A stretch of 64,000 nt of DNA, taken from NCBI RefSeq assembly GCF_003573695.1, contig NW_020639929.1, positions 3,624,406-3,688,405 of the forward strand. The letters run 5' to 3'. Source of the stretch: Papaver somniferum (Eukaryota; Streptophyta; Magnoliopsida; Ranunculales; Papaveraceae). The position numbers were made by a program, and so were the translations under genes. Positions 45,001 to 55,832 of this stretch are shown piece by piece (within the stretch, counting starts at the first letter, position 1; every line of letters starts with the position of its first letter). The notes beneath the pieces were generated by a model. The model was not told the DNA's origin. It made no database searches and saw only the letters and a list, made by a program, of their open reading frames with translations.

Positions 45001-45441
45001 ATTTCCAGTGACTTGGTCACTTTGTTGTTCGGAAAAACATGCATTGTTTTCCAAATCTTGCTCATGATTTCTTTAAATTTGAATGTTAGTCCTGCTGGAC
45101 ACCCCTTCTAGGGATGATGTGCTCACCCTTTCCCACTTTCAGTTTCAGAGACAGATCAGAGTTGCGCAGCGAAAGCTTCGAGGAGTTGACTCCGTCAATT
45201 AGTTAACTTCTGTTATGTTTATTATGTTGTATATTCTGTTTTATAAACCAAATGACTATTGTATATGTATCATTTGAGAGAAGTTCTTGTATAAATATAT
45301 ATTTCTGAGCGGGTTAGTTTTGGGTTAAGTTTTATAGCCGATTTCTTAATTTAATGCTTAAGTATTTGTCTTAGATTCTTCGTGCCTCTTTAATTAGTTA
45401 ATCTCTTGGATTAGTCAGCTGCTAGCTTAGAAGGCGCTACA
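42026..45441 (+). mobile_element. Large solo LTR, 3,416 bp
   Basis: Starts TGTAAAGACCCTCAAGCACG and ends GCTTAGAAGGCGCTACA, flanked by the perfect 5-bp duplication GTTGT (42021-42025, 45442-45446). Removing it restores an uninterrupted repeat unit of the host element. The size and TGTAA start fit long-LTR plant Gypsy elements, but no internal domain is present to confirm this. Inside are a pyrimidine run (42365-42440), a ~75-bp tandem duplicate (AAGGTTCCTTCTACAAAG... at about 44250 and 44325) and a dense TTGACT patch. No protein is encoded. Confidence 0.88.
43965..44165. promoter_or_regulatory. Cluster of W-box-like TTGAC motifs in the solo LTR
   Basis: More than twelve TGAC cores occur in 200 bp, many as TTGACT, TTGACC or TGACTCA (TTGACTCAGTAGACC, TTTGACCGTCAGTTTGACCG). 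TTGAC[CT] is the core site of WRKY transcription factors. Whether they are bound is inference. Confidence 0.45.
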
Positions 45442-45870
45442 GTTGTATTAGTTTTGCGCAGATTATTGTTGTTTGAATGTCATGAATCTTGCATGTGTAG
45501 GACTGTCTTATTTGTATGACACCATTTTGCGCCGAATAAATGTTTCAATTCATAAGTCTAGATTCAGCTTATTCGATAGTATTAGGGTTGCGCCGAATAT
45601 CATTGTTAAAATTCCATAAATTTTACAAGTGTATAGGATCGTCTTATTTATGTGATATCATGTTGCGCCGAATACATATTTGTGTTCATAATCATAGGTT
45701 CGACTTATTCTACAGTATCGGTTGTGAGCCGAATATAAAAGATCGACTTATAATTATTTTGTAGTATGAGCCGATCCACCCTCTGTGTAAGCAAATGAAA
45801 ATTTTAAGACATGGTTCGGCTCATATGTGTTATTTAGGGTAAGCCGAGCCTTCTTATTTGTTGACAAATT
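45442..45870. repeat. TTCGGCTTA...GCCGAA motif array, right part of intron 1
   Basis: Five or more diverged units: TTTTGCGCCGAATAAATG, GATTCAGCTTATTCGATAGT, GTTGCGCCGAATATC, GGTTCGACTTATTCTACAGT, GTTCGGCTCATATGTG. Each pairs a (C)GGCTTAT half with a GCCGAA half ~25-30 bp away, so each can form a short hairpin. Confidence 0.85.
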
Positions 45871-48206
45871 TTTGGCATTTCAAATCCATATTTCATATAG
45901 TTTGTATCCCTTTGTTGTTCGAAGCATACTTGTGTCAGGACCAATGAAGCCAAAAAGAGGAAGAAGATGGAGGTAACACCTTCTACTTCTAAAACTCCCG
46001 ATCCTCGAGCAGGAGGTAAGAAAAAATTGGGAGCGGGAGGTAGAGGAGATTATAGAAGAAGAAGCTGAACAAGTAAGAGTTGAAAGACAAGAAGAAGGAA
46101 TAGCTGAAGATGAAGAAGCTGATGATATTCATGAAGAACATCAAGAAACACAACCCCAAGGAAAACCCAAGAAAGACAAGAAAGGTAAGAAGGGGGCAGA
46201 ACCCGAGAAAGAGAAGGACGATGATGATCGACGGATCACTGGTTTACACATTTTTGATGAAGATGACGTAATTACACCTCGATCAAATGGTTTACCTCAA
46301 GGTCTTCCGGAAGATGGAGTAAATGTGTTGATTGGTTATGCCGAATCTTGGGGGAAGAGAATTTATGAGACTCTTGATCACACACGTGCAGTACGAGTAT
46401 TGAGACACCAGAGGGCAGCGGAATGGAGTCTTGATGAAGAGGTTCCTGAGGTGATTGCTTACGTACAAGACAGTGCTTTATGGCCTGCCATCAATTATGG
46501 ACATAAGGAATATGATAGTGTGTCGGCCTCTGCTTTTACCTAGACATTCTGTCCAGAAACTTACACATTTCAATTACCTTTTGGAGAGATGGCAATCACT
46601 CCTGATGAGGCTAGTAAGATTAGAGGCCTTAAAGCAAGGGGTAGAAGTGTGGATGCTGATTTTTATGACATGAGTTGGGATGAGGTCTACAATTTGTACC
46701 GGGAAAGTATTGGTTTGGGTAATTACAAAACTGAGTTGGAGTTTTTTCGATCCGTTATAGATGTCGATTCTATATACACTCCCAATGGCAGAAATAAGAA
46801 GATCGAGCTGACTAACTTGAAAAAGGAATTTGAGAACACAAAGGAGAGAGTAAAGGAAGGTTTGTTGGTAATGGATCCTGTCAAAGTGAAGCAAACTGGA
46901 ACTGCCTACTTGCTTTATACTCTTGGTAGAGACATCTTTCCCGACCTTACCGGAAAGAAGGTAAATGCTAATTATCTCCAATTGGTAAAGAATCTTGAAA
47001 CTTGTAACAAGTATGCTTGGGGAACGGCTATGCTCGCTTACCTGCTGGACCAACTTGCCACCGCGTCTAGGTTGACAAGTAGAAACATCGGAGGAAACTT
47101 CACTTTGCTCTAGGTAACTTTTGGGAGTTCAGAGTGTGGTTCGGCTTATAACCATAAAATCGTATAATCCAAACTTATTATTTATTTGGTTAGGTTTATA
47201 ATACTTCATCCATATAATCCGAACAGTTCTCTGAGTTTGCAAACTTTATTCTTATTTTGATATTTCCAAGTAAAAAATAATTCTATCACTTCAATTCCTT
47301 TGATTTTTGAATGTGGTTTTTTGGATGTAGGTGTGGATATATGACCATTTCCCAATTTTGAACTTGGACAAAGTATTTGAGAAGGATGTCGATTATATTG
47401 ATACAGAGCCAACTGCAGCACGGTACGCGTACGAGGACTAGAAGAAAAGGAACAAAAAAAAGTTGGTGGCAAGTTTGAGAGAGACGTTAGACCTAATGGG
47501 TGTTGATGATGTCGTTTTTCAACCATATGAGAAGGAAGATGAAGAATATGAAGTTGTTGAAGATGAAGATATGTCGGTAGGTATGTATCAGTTTTATCCC
47601 ATTGGTTATGTTATATACGATCCACGGCGAGTACTCCGTCAATTAAGATGCATCCAAAAGTTTCCTTTGTTTGATGAGAAATTCAGGTTGTTACCAAAGA
47701 GTGGTACTGGAACTAAAAGAACCACTTCATCTTGGGAACCAAAGTATGATCCTGATACCACCCTTGAGTTTTGGAATAACTTAGACGATCACACATTAGA
47801 TGCGTCCAAGTTAACACCTTTACTTGATGATCCATATGAAAAGGATCCGGGCTATATGGATTGGTATAACAAAATTTCTCATCCCTTCATTATCAATAAG
47901 AAAAGTCAAAAGGTAGCTGATAAGGGGAAGACGAAGGCAATCAAGATCACCAACAAGTCTACTTTTGAAGATGTAGTCAACGCATTCAAGATAATGGTAA
48001 GAATGACTTCAATTTATACTATTTTCATATATTAGTTATGATAAAAATGTTTTCAACCTCACGGTTATAAGTTGTTAACAAATGAAAAAATAGGTTGTCG
48101 TGAGTAGGGAGATGTTGAAAAAATGAAGGCCAAACTTGGTTGCAAAAAGCAATGACCTTGGAAGAAAAAAAATGCCTCTAAAACAAGTGGTACCCAACAA
48201 AAATGT

Positions 48207-49383
48207 TTTGTACCCCGGAGGACACATGTTATTCAGACTCTCAGCTTTAGATAAGGGGTACCCAATTACTATGGGGCATCCTAATTGCTATTCGCACTCC
48301 CGTATTGGATAAGGGGAGGAGCGGTGATTGCCTTTGATTTGTAAAAGGAAGGATATATTCTCGGTTTGAAGAAAATAGAGGTGAAGATATTGTTTGTGTT
48401 ATTACATGCTGATTTGGAGAAGATTTGCCGTGGGAGTATATTCTACATTGATTGGAGGAGTTATATGGAAGGAAATGGAAAGAAGATATTTTGTTTTGAT
48501 TTGTTATTATCCTGAAGATAGTTCAACAGCTCATATACACGTAACAGAAAAGGGAAGGAGAATAAAATCTCCATGATTTGGCAGAGAAGTCAAAGAAGAT
48601 ATTTTCGGGTTTAAGTGATTTGATTCTCTGAGTTATAGTAGGAAGTTACGTAGGATATTATTTTAATATTTGGGGATGTCTAATGGGGGGGTTTTGGGAT
48701 GAATCAAACAACTTAGAATCGCGTGATAATAATGCAAAATATTCCCGTGGAGAATAATGGAGTAAAGAGAGAATATTTGCGCATTGAACAAGAGATATTG
48801 GGTGCTGCTGAGACTATATAATGAGTTTACTGGAGTCATAGATGGGCATCGAGATTTGGGAGAGTTTGTAACTCATGTTTAACGGTTTATGTTATTTTTC
48901 GACTTTTCTTCATTGTAAACACCATTTGAGCTATATAAAAAATATTTTGAGAGTGTCTACATCATGAGTAGCTAAACCCAAACACTAGGACGACGGAGGA
49001 AGCCGAATTTCATACATGGGTAAAATTATTTTATTCTCTATATGACTTTTGCACTAATTAAAATAGAATTAGGATTTTGATTAATTAGTTATCATTTCAT
49101 TTGATGGGTCATGCTTTCTTAGATGTTTTGATGTCCCGTACTTAGGATTTACAACTAATATTTTGAGAATCTATCTTGGCAAAAATAAGAGTCCATGTTT
49201 TTATTTATTGAGCTAGAATTATTGAAGAATAAATAATTGAACTTGATGATATGAATTCGGTGAAATCCTAGTCCCAGTAACTCTCGCTTTTATTTATCAT
49301 TTTCATTAAATCTTTAAATTTAATCTTCACAAGTCTTAGAGTTCGAATATTTATTTACAACAACGACAAGCAAAATCATATCA
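48207..49383 (+). repeat. LTR 1 (5' truncated)
   Basis: It picks up the LTR sequence at TTTTGTACCCCGGAGGACAC, lacking the first ~130 bp present in the other two copies, and ends ATCATATCA. The 60-codon frame starting MCYYMLIWRRF is found in all three LTRs only because they are copies. Confidence 0.88.
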
Positions 49384-50730
49384 TTTTGGCGCCGCCGACG
49401 GGGATTTGTTAGATAAATTTTTAGGTTTATTTTTGTTTTGTACAGTATTTTCATTTCATTTTAGATTTTTTTTTTCCTTTTTATGCGTTTCTTTTTGTAT
49501 TTCTTTTCAGGGACTTTTTGAGGATGATGACTTCTTCTGAGGAGACGTCACCTAAGATGACGCTGGCAGAATATAAGCGTAGAAAGTCAAATTATCAGGA
49601 AACCTCATCTGATATATGACGCTTGTTGAATATAAGCGTAGGCAACGGTATGGAGTTTCTACTCCACATGTGGTAAGTGAAGAATCACCTTTAACAATAT
49701 ATGAGAAGTATTAAAAACACACACCGCCTAGTTTGGAACAAAGATTGGGAGTTCTTGAATGTCAAAGATTATATGCTGATAATGATGAATCTTGCAGTGA
49801 CTCTCTGTTCCAAACAGAACATATAGATGACCATGTGGATGATTGTGTGGATGATTTGCCTAATTCCATAGATGAATCCATCCCACAAGATAATTCACCC
49901 AACTTAGAGGTTGTTTTTAGACCCCTAGACTTCCAAAAGTTGCTTAATTTAGGGTTAGAATTGTGTGCTTCTAAAGTGTTGTTGGATTACTTTGCATCTA
50001 AGTACCCAGAGGACTTGGATATTCCTGATATCGCACATGAGCCAATTGAAAATTTTCCAGTCCCAATAATATCCCCATATTATGTTCTTTACACACTTCC
50101 TTGTGTTGTAAAAACTTTGTTTGGAGGTAAGTCTCTGTTTTTGATAGTTTCAGTGTCTCCGCATCGTGATAACATAAGTGTGAAGCTGTCATTTGTAAAT
50201 GTTGTATTTTGGGTTGACCCCCAAATTTTCAGGTTGTTAGTTTATGGGGATCCTTTTTGTATATTCCAGTAGGTGTATTTTTATATTTTCGTTTACTTTT
50301 TGCATTTTCCATCTTAATATTTGTGTTGGATGACTCAATTACATTGAGGACAATGAAATGTTTAAGTGTGGGGGAGAGGTTAACTTTTTACTTTATTTTT
50401 TCAGGAAATTCCTTGCACATCATGACTACCTGTGTAGCGGGTCTGCTCCTTTTTCTTGCATGTTATGACCATTTGTGTAGAGGGTTTTTTCTTTTTTCTT
50501 GCATTATATGACCAGCTGTGTAGCGGGTATATAATATGACCAGCTGTGTAGCGGGTCTAAAATATATATATATAATATATATAATATGACCAGCTGTGTA
50601 GCGGGTCTCTCTTTCTCTCTTATTATAAGACCAGCTGTGTAGCGGGTCTCTCTTTCTCTCTTATTATATGACCAGCTGTGTAGCGGGTCAGTTTTGCTCG
50701 AGGACTAGCAAAATGTAAGTTTGGGGAATT
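49384..50730 (+). other. Internal region A, non-coding or decayed
   Basis: It contains a small frame with two MTLxEYKRR units that is broken by a 2-bp insertion near 49614 and again at a TAA near 49714. From 49733 an open frame of ~180 codons continues (EQRLGVLECQRLYADNDESC...). It retains ~300 bp (about 49845-50135) missing from region B. There is a minisatellite near the 3' end. Confidence 0.75.
50410..50690 (+). repeat. Minisatellite GACCAGCTGTGTAGCGGGTC, copy A
   Basis: About seven units of TATGACCAGCTGTGTAGCGG + GTCT separated by variable TA-rich or CTCTTTCTCTC spacers, placed between the coding remnant and the polypurine tract. A parallel array is at 52785-53050. Confidence 0.92.
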
Positions 50731-52031
50731 TGGTGAGCACGAAAGTGCGAAGCATTTTCACCCGTAAATACATTAGATGGGACTCATTTTATCACTAATA
50801 AACTTGTTTGTAGGTGTATTTATGAAATAAGCTCTTATGGAGAAAGTTGCTCGAAAAGTGGTTTTTGTACCCCGGAGGACACATGTTATTCGGACTCTCA
50901 GTTTTGGATAAGGGGTACGCAATTACTAAGCGGCATCCTAATTTCTATTCTCACTCGATAAGGGGAGGAGCGATGATTTCCTTTGATTTGTAAAAGGAAG
51001 GATATATTCTCGGTTTGAAGAAAATAGAGGTGAAGATAATATTTGTGTTATTACATGCTGATTTGGAGAAGATTTGTCGTGGGAGTATATTCTACATTGA
51101 TTGGAGGAGTTATATGGAAGGAAATGGAAAGAAGATATTTTGTTTTGATTTGTTATTATCCTGAAGATAGTTCAACATCTCATATACACGTAACAGAAAA
51201 GGGAAGGAGAATAAAATCTCCATGATTTGGCAGAGAAGTCAAAAGAAGATATTTTCGGGTTTAAGTGATTTGATTCTCTGAGTTATAGTAGGAAGTTACA
51301 TAGGATATTCTTTTAATATTTGCGGATGTCTAATGGGGGGTTTTGGGATGAATCAAACAACTTAGAATCGCGTGATAATAATGCAAAATATTCCCGTGGA
51401 GAATAATGGAGTAAAGAGAGAATATTTGCGCATTGAACAAGAGATATTGGGTCCTGCTGAGACTATATAATGAGTTTACTGGAATCATAGATGGGCATCG
51501 AGAGTTGGGAGAGTTTGTAACGCCTGTTTAGTTGTTTATGTTATTTTTCTCCTTTTCTTCACTGTAAACACTATTTGAGCTATAAAAAAAATATTTTGAG
51601 AGTGTCTACATCATGAGTAGCTAAACCCCAACACTGGGACGACGGAGGAAGCCGAATTTCATACATGGGTAAAATTATTTTATTCTCTATATGACTTTTG
51701 CACTAATTTAAATAGAATTATGATTTTGATTAATTAGTTGTCATTTCATTTGATAGGTCATGCTTTCTTAGATGTTTTGATGTCCCATACTTAGGATTTA
51801 CAACTAATATTTGAGAATCTATCTTGGAAAAAATAAGAGTCCATGTTTCTATTTATTGAGCTAGAACTGTTGAAGAATAAATAATTCAACTTGATGATAT
51901 GAATTCGGTGAAATCCTAGTCCCAGTAGCTCTCGCTTTTATTTATCATTTTCATTAAATCTTTAAATTTAATCTTCACAAGTCTTAAAGTTCGAATCTTT
52001 ATTTACAACAACGACAAGCAAAATCATATCA
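50731..52031 (+). repeat. LTR 2 (full length)
   Basis: TGGTGAGCACGAAAGTGCGA to AAAATCATATCA, 1,301 bp. TATA-like GACTATATAATGAG occurs in all copies (here near 51460), followed by the transcript-like 3' half. Confidence 0.92.
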
Positions 52032-52169
52032 TTTTGGCGCCGCCGACGGGGATTTGTTAGATAAATTTTTAGGTTTATTTTTGTTTTGTACAGTATTTTC
52101 ATTTCATTTTAGATTTTTTTTCCTTTTTATGCGTTTCTTTTTGTATTTATTTTCAGGGACTTTTTGAGG

Positions 52170-52502
52170 ATGATGACTTCTTTTGAGGAGACGTCACCTA
52201 AGATGACGCTGGCAGAATATAAACGTAGAAAGTCAAATTATCAGGAAACCGCATCTGATATGACGCTTGTTGAATATAAGCGTAGGCAACAGTATGGAGT
52301 TTCTACTCCACATGTGGTAAGTGAAGAATCACCTTTAACAATATATGAGAAGTATTACAAACACACACCGCCTAGTTTGGAACAAAGATTGGGAGTTCTT
52401 GAATGTCAAAGATTATATGCTGATGATGATGAATCTTGCAGTGACTCTTTGTTCCAAACAGAACATATAGATGACCATGTGGATGTAAGTCTCTGTTTTT
52501 GA
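52170..52502 (+). CDS. Small ORF of internal region B, duplicated MTLxEYKRR motif
   Basis: About 110 residues from the ATG at 52170. It has two copies of MTL-A/V-EYKRR, then SLEQRLGVLECQRLYADDDE and an acidic tail. It matches no gag domain I can name. It is interrupted in region A, and its 3' end here is created by a ~295-bp deletion joining GTGGAT to GTAAGTCTC, so even this copy is probably not the original protein. A splice-acceptor-like TTTATTTTCAG precedes it. Confidence 0.4.
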   Translation: MMTSFEETSPKMTLAEYKRRKSNYQETASDMTLVEYKRRQQYGVSTPHVVSEESPLTIYEKYYKHTPPSLEQRLGVLECQRLYADDDESCSDSLFQTEHIDDHVDVSLCF

Positions 52503-52784
52503 TAGTTTCAGTGTCTCCGCATCGTGATAACATAAGTGTGAAGCTGTCATTTGTAAATGTTGTATTTTGGGTTGATCCCCAAATTTTCAGGTTGTTAGTT
52601 TATGAGTATCCTTTTTGTATATTCCAGTAGGTGTATTTTTATTTTTATTTTTTCATTTACTTTTTGCATTTCCCATCTTAATATTTGCGTTGGATGACTC
52701 AATTACATTGAGGACAATGGAATGTTTAAGTGTGGGGGAGAGGTTAACTTTTTACTTTATTTTTTCAGGAAATTCCTTGCACAT

Positions 52785-53050
52785 CATGATCACCTGTGTA
52801 GCGCGTCTGCTCCTTTTTCTTGCATGTTATGACCAGTTGTGTAGCGGGTCTTTTCTTTTTTCTTGCATTATATGACCAGCTGTGTAGCGGGTCTAAAATA
52901 TATATATATATATAAATATGACCAGCTATGTAGCGGGTCTAAAAAAAAAGACCAGATGTGTAGCGGGTCTCTCTTTCTCTCTTATTATAAGACCAGCTGT
53001 GTAGCGGGTGTCTCTTTCTCTCTTATTATATGACCAGCTGTGTAGCGGGT
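52785..53050 (+). repeat. Minisatellite GACCAGCTGTGTAGCGGGTC, copy B
   Basis: About seven units, with spacers that differ in length and order from the copy in region A (for example an A9 run near 52942). Confidence 0.92.
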
Positions 53051-53093
53051 CAGTTTTGCTCGAGGACTAGCAAAATGTAAGTGTGGGGGAATT

Positions 53094-54394
53094 TGATGAG
53101 CACGAAAGTGCGAAGCATTTTCACCCGTAAATGCATTAGCTGGGACTCATTTTATCACTAATAACCTTGTTTGTAGGTGTTTTTATGAAATAAGCTCTTA
53201 TGGAGAAAGTTGCTCGAAAAGTGGTTTTTGTACCCCGGAGGACACATGTTATCCAGACTCTCAGTTTTGGATAAGGGGTACCCAATTACTAAGGAGCATC
53301 CTAATTGCTATTCGCACTCGATAAGGAGAGGAGCGGTGATTTCCTTTGATTTGTAAAAGGAAGGATATATTCTCGATTTGAAGAAAGTAGAGGTGAAGAT
53401 ATTATTTGTGTTATTACATGCTGATTTGGAGAAGATTTGTCGTGGGAGTATATTCTACATTGATTGGAGGAGTTATATGGAAGGAAATGGAAAGAAGATA
53501 TTTTGTTTTGATTTGTTATTATTCTGAAGATAGTTCAACAGCTCATATACACGTAACAGAAAAGGGAAGGAGAATAAAATCTCCATGATTTGGCAGAGAA
53601 GTCAAAAGAAGATATTTTCGGGTTTAAGTGATTTGATTCTCTGAGTTATAGTAGGAATTTACGTAGGATATTCTTTTAATATTTGCGGATGTCTAATGGG
53701 GTTTTTTCGGATGAATCAAACAACTTAGAATCGCGTGATAATAATGCAAAATATTCCCGTGGAGAATAATGGAGTAAAGAGAGAATATTTGCGCATTGAA
53801 CAAGAGATATTGGGTGTTGGTGAGACTATATAATGAGTTTACTGGAGTCATAGATGGGCATCGAGAGTTGGGAGAGTTTGTAACGCCTGTTTAGCGGTTT
53901 ATGTTATTTTTCTCCTTTTCTTCATTGTAAACACCATTTGAACTATAAAAAAAATATTTTGAGAGTGTCTACATTATGAGTAGCTAAACCCCAACACTGG
54001 GACGACGGAGGAAGCCGGATTTCATACATTGGTAAAATTATTTTATTCTCTATATGAGTTTTGCACTAATTAAAATAGAATTATGATTTTGATTAATTAG
54101 TTGTCATTTCATTTGATAGGTCATGCTTTCTTAGATGTTTTGATGTCCCATACTTAGGATTTACAACTAATATTTGAGAATATATCTTGGCAAAAATAAG
54201 AGTCCATGTTTTTGTTTATTGAGCTAGAACTGTTGAAGAATAAATAATTGAACTTGATGATATGAATTCGGTGAAATCCTAGTCCCAGTAGCTCTCGCTT
54301 TTATTTATCATTTTCATTAAATCTTTAAATTTAATCTTCACAAGTCTTAGAGTTCGAATCTTTATTTACAACAATGACAAGCAAAATCATATCA
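53094..54394 (+). repeat. LTR 3 (full length)
   Basis: TGATGAGCACGAAAGTGCGA to AAAATCATATCA, 1,301 bp, followed directly by motif-array DNA (TGCGCCGAATTTG) of the host MULE. Confidence 0.92.
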
Positions 54395-54814
54395 TGCGCC
54401 GAATTTGAAAAACTCTGGTTCGGCTTATCCTGTAATGTTAGTTACACGCCGAATCATTTGTGCTTTAGGTTCGGCTTATTTGATATTATTAGTTTTGCGC
54501 CGAACCTGTAATTTCGATAGTATAATTTGAGTTCAACGGCTAGTTTTTTTAGAAAAAAACTAAGATTGAACTATTATGTAAATCAATGTATGGTTCGTCT
54601 TGGATCTGCATACTCGTATAAGTCCTACCTGTAAGAAGTTTCAAAATTTGAAATTCTACCAGTTACTTAAACAGATTCGGCTTATTTTCTAACTTCTTAT
54701 GAGCCGAACATTGTCTTTTTTTGCACAAAAATCAATGAACGACTCTTAATATAAATATATAGCCGTTGTAACCTGTATTATATATATACATACATGGTTT
54801 TTCATAATCTGCAG
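54395..54814. repeat. TTCGGCTTA...GCCGAA motif array before the Myb-like exon
   Basis: GGTTCGGCTTATCCTGTAAT, TACACGCCGAATCA, GGTTCGGCTTATTTGATATT, TTGCGCCGAACC and a final TTCGGCTTATTTTC...GAGCCGAACA. This is the same family as in PMD intron 1, so this stretch is MULE DNA resuming after the LTR array. Confidence 0.88.
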
Positions 54815-55233
54815 AGAATATACTACAAAAAATTGCACCCCCAACTCATGAGTTTACTTTAGAAGAATATTTGTCTCTTTGCACTAATTACGTAGCATAC
54901 TATCCAAAAAAGGGTGAAGAACGACGATTGAAGGGTTTGATAAGTATGTACTACTTTGTTAGAATTCATGAAGCCTTCAGCACCGAAACAGGTAATCCTC
55001 ACAACCGGGATAGTGCGGCCTTGTTTTGCCGAATTGAAACTATTCAAAAAACGGTCAAAGATTTTATAGCTTTAGTTCGGATTGTGAGTCTATATCGTCT
55101 CAAGGGTGAAACAAACTCTGAGATTGAAGATCGAGCTCTAGAGGAATGGTGAAGATGGAAAGGAAAGAATTTCGAATACAAAGATCACTACTACATTCTT
55201 AGAAGGTTTCTCATTACCCGTTTTGGATATTAG
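54815..55233 (+). pseudogene. Myb/SANT-like exon of the MULE (possible PMD gene 3' exon)
   Basis: After a T-rich, CTGCAG acceptor the frame reads EFTLEEYLSLCTNYVAYYPK, then NRDSAALFCRIETIQKTVKD, FIALVRIVSLYRLKGETNSE and IEDRALEEW; past a TGA at 55150 it continues RWKGKNFEYKDHYYILRRF. This is the pattern of the plant Myb/SANT-like proteins that accompany PIF/Harbinger and related transposons (RW..I...V..F...Y......SG..E.DI...A......K.F...H.W..L). No initiator ATG lies upstream, so it is more likely an internal or last exon than a separate gene. Joining it in phase to the PMD exon ending at 47996 would need the AG two bases further on. The 3' end enters a tandem duplication. Confidence 0.6.
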
Positions 55234-55354
55234 AAGAATTCGACCAGAAATTTATTGCAAGGTTATTATGTAACGGGTGTCTAATCCACATTTTTTATGA
55301 ATTTGAAAAGTCTATTTGGAATGATATAATAATTTTTGAGTTCATGAATCATGC

Positions 55355-55655
55355 AAACTTCGGCTTATCCTGTAATTTCAGTTATGCGCCGAATGTTGAA
55401 ATCCATTGTTCGGCTTTCTTAAAAAATATAATAAAAGCCGAACCTAGCAGAGTAACTCTGGTTTTTTTTGGTCAGGTTCGACTGGAAGTGAAATAATGTT
55501 AGAAGCCGAACCTGACAAAAAAACTCTGTTTTTTTTTTTGTCAGGTTCGGCTTTCATCAAAATAATACTACAAGTCGAACCTGACAGAAAAACTCTGGAT
55601 TTTCATCACTCTGTCAGGTTCGTCTTTCCTTGAACTAATGGTACAGCCGAACCAT
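55355..55655. repeat. TCAGGTTCGGCTT hairpin repeats, copy A
   Basis: GCCGAACCTGACAAAAAAAC-TCTG-...-TTTGTCAGGTTCGGCTTTC occurs three times as short inverted repeats between the convergent gene ends. A matching block lies at 57770-58075 in copy B. Confidence 0.88.
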
Positions 55656-55832
55656 CTCCCGTGTTCATGATTCCAGTTTGCAGAAAACGACAAATTCCAT
55701 AACCAAAAAGTAAATCATTCAAGTATTTCGTTTTGATGGGTACATGTAACTGCAATTCTAGTCAAAATATCATCCTCATCATACACGAAAATCAAAAGAC
55801 ACAAAATACGCGGATAAATCCATGAAACATTT

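Larger units (their letters stand above)
41502..48206 (+). pseudogene. Plant mobile domain (PMD, MAIN/MAIL-type) gene of the MULE, broken
   Basis: Likely exons: 41502-41715 (acidic, ATG at 41502), 45939-47113, 47331-47996 and 48094-48206, with GT-AG borders. The core reads ESWGKRIYETLDHTRAVRVL, CPETYTFQLPFGEMAITPDE, TAYLLYTLGRDIFPDLTGKK, NKYAWGTAMLAYLLDQLATA and VWIYDHFPIL, then DVVFQPYE ... DPRRVLRQL ... YMDWYNKISHPFI. This is the order of the plant mobile domain (aminotransferase-like, Pfam PF10536), shared by host MAIN/MAIL silencing proteins and transposons. Lesions: a frame problem near 45974-46060, TAG at 46541 and 47111, TAG at 47439 and TGA at 48124. Intron 1 holds the 3.4-kb solo LTR, and exon 4 runs directly into the tandem LTR array. 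Protein role in the element is unknown. Confidence 0.8.
48207..54394 (+). mobile_element. Tandem LTR-internal-LTR-internal-LTR array of a non-autonomous retrotransposon
   Basis: Three LTRs: 48207-49383 (5' truncated), 50731-52031 and 53094-54394 (both 1,301 bp, TG...ATCATATCA). Two internal regions (49384-50730, 52032-53093) each start with the primer-site-like TTTTGGCGCCGCCGACGGGG and end with a tract reading AAGTGTGGGGGAATT. Neither internal region encodes gag or pol. Such a chain arises by unequal recombination between elements or LTRs. It lies in the PMD gene between 48206 and the next motif array; the 5' truncation removes any left target duplication. Confidence 0.9.

Noticed and set aside
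48394..53588. Three copies of a 60-codon frame (MCYYMLIWRRF...)
   Set aside because: They lie at the same place in three LTRs; conservation reflects copying of the LTR, not a shared gene.
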